Shown one piece after another: positions 61,323 through 64,000 of a DNA stretch of 64,000 nt. The number at the start of each line of letters is the position of its first letter. Position 1 is the first letter of the stretch. The notes under the pieces are model-generated. The model saw only the letters and a program-made list of their open reading frames with translations. It searched no databases and had not been told where the DNA came from. Where the stretch lies: NCBI GenBank assembly GCA_038200275.1, contig JBBPYC010000098.1:62001-126000 (forward strand), given 5' to 3'. A program made the position numbers and the translations under genes. The DNA comes from JBBPYC01 sp038200275. GTDB taxonomy: Bacteria > Pseudomonadota > Gammaproteobacteria > Burkholderiales > Burkholderiaceae_C.

Positions 61323-64000
61323 GCGGCTTCGGCCAGCAGCGATGCGGCCGACTCCATATCCACCGCGACCACGCGGGACACACCAGGCTCCTGCATCGTG
61401 ACGCCTATCAGTTGTTCGGCCATTTCCATTGCGATCCGGTTGTGGCTGATGAAAAGAAATTGGGTAGCTCGGCTCATGCGCGTGACGAGTTTCGCATAGC
61501 GCTCGGTGTTCGCGTCATCGAGCGGCGCGTCGACTTCGTCAAGCAGGCAAAACGGCGCCGGATTCAGCAGGAAAATCGCAAACACCAGTGCGATGGCCGT
61601 CAACGCCTTCTCGCCACCCGACAATAGTTGGATGCTCTGATTGCGCTTGCCCGGCGGCTGCGCGATGACCTGCACGCCGCAGTCCAGAATTTCCTCACCG
61701 GTCATCTGCAAACTGGCTTGGCCGCCGCCGAACAACTCCGGAAACAACTGGCTGAAGTGCTCGTTGACCGACTTGAACGTGTTGGCGAGCAGTTCGCGCG
61801 TCTCTGCATCGATCTTGCGGATTGCCGCCTCCAGCGTGCCGAGCGCCTCGCGCAGGTCGCTCGCCTGCGCCTGCAGGAACTGCTCGCGTTCGCGCTGCTG
61901 CGCGAGTTCTGCCAGCGCCGCCAGATTGACAAGCCCGAGCGCATCCATTGCCCGCTGCAGTCGGTCGATCTCGCCCTGCATGCCAGGCAGCCGGACCCGA
62001 TTGGCCACAATCGATTGCGCAAGCCTATCAAGATCGGCTTGCGCTTCCCTGAGCAGTTCGCTCCACTGCTCGACGCCGAGTTGCGCCGCCTGTTCCTTCA
62101 ACTGTAGTTCGCTGATGCGCGCGCGCAGCGGCTCCAACGCGAACTGCAACGACATGCGTTGCGCCTCGCCGGCACGCAGTTCGGTGCCGAGCGCGTCGTG
62201 CGCCTCACGCACGGTCGATAGCAGCGCCTCACGGTCGACTTTAAGCGTCAACGCGTCCTGCAAAGCAGCCCGGCATGCGCTGTCGTCGAACGTCTGTCGC
62301 TCGGCTTCGACGCCATGCCGCTCGCCCGATAGCGCTTCGTGCTGCAGGCGTGCGCTGTCCACCGCACGCATCAGTTCGTCGTGGCGTGCCCTCAGACTGC
62401 GCAGCGCGAAAACTGCTTCACTGGCCGCCTGCTCACGCTCGCGCTGTGCGTCACGTGCATCGGACAGCGCGCGTTCGGCCGCCTGCACCGCGAGGTCGAA
62501 GCCGGCCTGCTCACGCTGCGCACTTTCCCGTTGCGCGGCGCGATCCGACAGCTGGGCTTGCACCGTCGTGTGACGCTGCTGCAAAACCTGCGCGCGGTCT
62601 GCAATTTCTGCAAGCTCTGCGTCGAGCTGCTGGCTGCGCGTGCGTGCCTGCTCGGCCTGCTGCGCAAGCCGCTGGGCATCAAGTTGAAGCCGGTGTGCCT
62701 GGCTGCGCAGTTCGGTGGCTTCGCGCCGCGCTGTGGCCAGCCGATCGGCGGCCTCGCGGCTGGCAAGCTCGACTTGTGCCAGTGCGCCCTGGGCGACTTC
62801 GGCCAGCTGCGTTTGCACTTGCAGGCGCAGCCGCAGTTGTTCGATCTCTTGGGCACGCGCAAGCAGGCCGGCACTCTCGGAGTCCGACGCGTAGAAACTG
62901 ACGCCATGCGCCCCCACCGCATGGCCGGCCGCCACAAAAATCGATTCGCCCGCGCGCAGCCCGGCGCGGGCCACCCATGCCGCTTCCAGGCTTTCGCAGC
63001 CGTAGCAGCCCTCCAACCAATTGGCCAACGGCGCCTGCAGTTGAGCGGGGGCGAATGAGCGGAGCCGCTCGGTCAATGGGCGGCAGCCGGCGGGTATGGC
63101 GTGGGGCGTCCGTGTAGCAAGGGCATCGACATCGGTCGGACCGAATAGCAGCGCCAGCCGGGTCGGCGGCGGATCCACGACATAGCCGATCGGGCTGGCC
63201 GCGTCTGCCGGCAATTCGAGCGCGCCGAGGCGCTCGCGCAGCGCTGCTTCCAATGCGTTCTCCCAACCCGGGTCGACTTCGATTCGGCTCCACAGCGGCG
63301 CCGCCTGGTCGAGCCGATGGCGGGCGAGCCAGGGCTTCAGCTTCTCGCTGGTGCGCAGCTTGGCCTGGAGTGCCGCCAGCGCATCCAGCCGCGCCGACAA
63401 TTCGACGCGCCGTGCGCTTTCGGCGCTGGCGGTCTGCTGACACGTGCGCCGCCGCTGCTCAAGCTCTGGCGCGGCTTGCTGCAGCGCAAGCACCCGCCGA
63501 TCGGCATCTTCGGCCTGCACCGATGCCGTTTCCAGCGCTGCCGTGAGGTCGGCCAACCGCGATTCATCGGGCAGCATCAGCGCTTGTCGATCGGCCTGCA
63601 GCCGCGCCTGACGCTGCTGCACCTGGCGTTGCTGCTCATCGACGTGGCGCGCCTCGGCCGCCAGCACGCCGAGCTGTTGCTGCCATTCGTTCAATTGGAT
63701 CCGGGCGCGACCTGCCTGCTGGCGCGCATCCTGCACCGCCTGCTGCGAAGCCGGCAATGCGTCGACGTGCTGCGCGACTCGCGCGGCCAGTTGTTCGGCC
63801 AGCATGGCGCTGTCGGCCGCGGTGGCATCTAGCGTGCCAAGCTCGGTACCCGCGTGCTCGCCACGTTCGGCCCACTGCGCGATCTGGGCTGCCAGCGCGG
63901 TGAGCCTTTGATCGATCCGGCGGCGGTTGTCGGCCACGTGGCGGATCTCGGCTTCGAGCCGGCCGACTTCGGCGCTGCTTTCATACAACTGCCCGCGCGC
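61319..64000 (-). CDS. smc: Chromosome partition protein Smc (partial, C-terminal part)
   Basis: This is the C-terminal ~893 residues of the condensin-like SMC ATPase; the N-terminal head lies beyond the right edge. Long coiled coils flank a hinge region (near GALELPADAASPIGYVVDPP). The C-terminal head has the signature LLSGGEKALTAIALVFAI and Walker B PFCLLDEVDAPLDDANTERY. The open frame continues past 64000, so the start is not in the window. It overlaps zipA by 4 bp. Confidence 0.95.
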   Translation of the reverse strand, partial: ARGQLYESSAEVGRLEAEIRHVADNRRRIDQRLTALAAQIAQWAERGEHAGTELGTLDATAADSAMLAEQLAARVAQHVDALPASQQAVQDARQQAGRARIQLNEWQQQLGVLAAEARHVDEQQRQVQQRQARLQADRQALMLPDESRLADLTAALETASVQAEDADRRVLALQQAAPELEQRRRTCQQTASAESARRVELSARLDALAALQAKLRTSEKLKPWLARHRLDQAAPLWSRIEVDPGWENALEAALRERLGALELPADAASPIGYVVDPPPTRLALLFGPTDVDALATRTPHAIPAGCRPLTERLRSFAPAQLQAPLANWLEGCYGCESLEAAWVARAGLRAGESIFVAAGHAVGAHGVSFYASDSESAGLLARAQEIEQLRLRLQVQTQLAEVAQGALAQVELASREAADRLATARREATELRSQAHRLQLDAQRLAQQAEQARTRSQQLDAELAEIADRAQVLQQRHTTVQAQLSDRAAQRESAQREQAGFDLAVQAAERALSDARDAQREREQAASEAVFALRSLRARHDELMRAVDSARLQHEALSGERHGVEAERQTFDDSACRAALQDALTLKVDREALLSTVREAHDALGTELRAGEAQRMSLQFALEPLRARISELQLKEQAAQLGVEQWSELLREAQADLDRLAQSIVANRVRLPGMQGEIDRLQRAMDALGLVNLAALAELAQQREREQFLQAQASDLREALGTLEAAIRKIDAETRELLANTFKSVNEHFSQLFPELFGGGQASLQMTGEEILDCGVQVIAQPPGKRNQSIQLLSGGEKALTAIALVFAIFLLNPAPFCLLDEVDAPLDDANTERYAKLVTRMSRATQFLFISHNRIAMEMAEQLIGVTMQEPGVSRVVAVDMESAASLLAEAA

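Overview
This window is about 64 kb of high-GC, densely packed chromosome from a betaproteobacterium, most likely Burkholderiales and probably near Comamonadaceae. The support is gene content and order: odhA-odhB-lpdA followed by zapE, smc-zipA-ligA, tolB-pal-cpoB-tcdA, a small Trp-rich protein family, and a short palindromic repeat of a kind I remember from Comamonadaceae genomes. Most of the window is core metabolism and cell-envelope machinery. No prophage, insertion sequence, CRISPR array, tRNA or rRNA was seen.

Layout. (1) 1-6.6 kb, minus strand: a vitamin B12 locus led by a clear cobalamin riboswitch (about 6370-6605), then btuB, a leaderless B12-binding protein, cobU, and the ABC importer btuF-btuC-btuD, which runs off the left edge. 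(2) 6.6-10.3 kb, minus: tcdA, cpoB, pal and tolB without tolQRA. (3) 10.3-15.8 kb, plus: an envelope/LPS block (WaaE-like glycosyltransferase, O-antigen ligase, MsbA-type flippase, second glycosyltransferase, DUF938 methyltransferase). (4) 15.9-20.5 kb, minus: an operon of an intact ArsS-like radical SAM gene followed by phosphonate-type transporter genes phnD, phnE, phnC and a metallophosphoesterase. The downstream genes carry stops and frameshifts, so this module is decaying. (5) 20.7-25.2 kb: a nuclease lipoprotein, a succinate-semialdehyde-type dehydrogenase, a sulfatase and a PP2C phosphatase. (6) 25.3-32.9 kb, minus: 2-oxoglutarate dehydrogenase complex, ZapE and a secreted hypothetical protein. 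(7) 33.1-37.2 kb, minus: FkpB, IspH, an isochorismatase-fold protein lacking its catalytic residues, and propionyl-CoA synthetase. (8) 37.3-44.5 kb: RadC, Smr, small and DUF4397 proteins, Lgt, a LysR regulator, IlvD, a Trp-rich protein and a cytochrome c. (9) 44.7-52.8 kb, minus: acetyl-CoA synthetase, a fatty acyl-CoA synthetase and PurL. (10) 53.0-64.0 kb: Map and GlnD (plus), then Def, a Gly/Tyr-rich lipoprotein, LigA, ZipA and Smc (minus, cut by the right edge).

The most interesting signals are the multi-lesion decay of the phn module behind an intact arsS, a four-copy palindromic repeat whose copies all have the same orientation relative to their minus-strand neighbours (one read in frame inside purL), and an isochorismatase-fold protein in which all three catalytic positions are substituted. 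I did not find a convincing wholly new multi-gene system.
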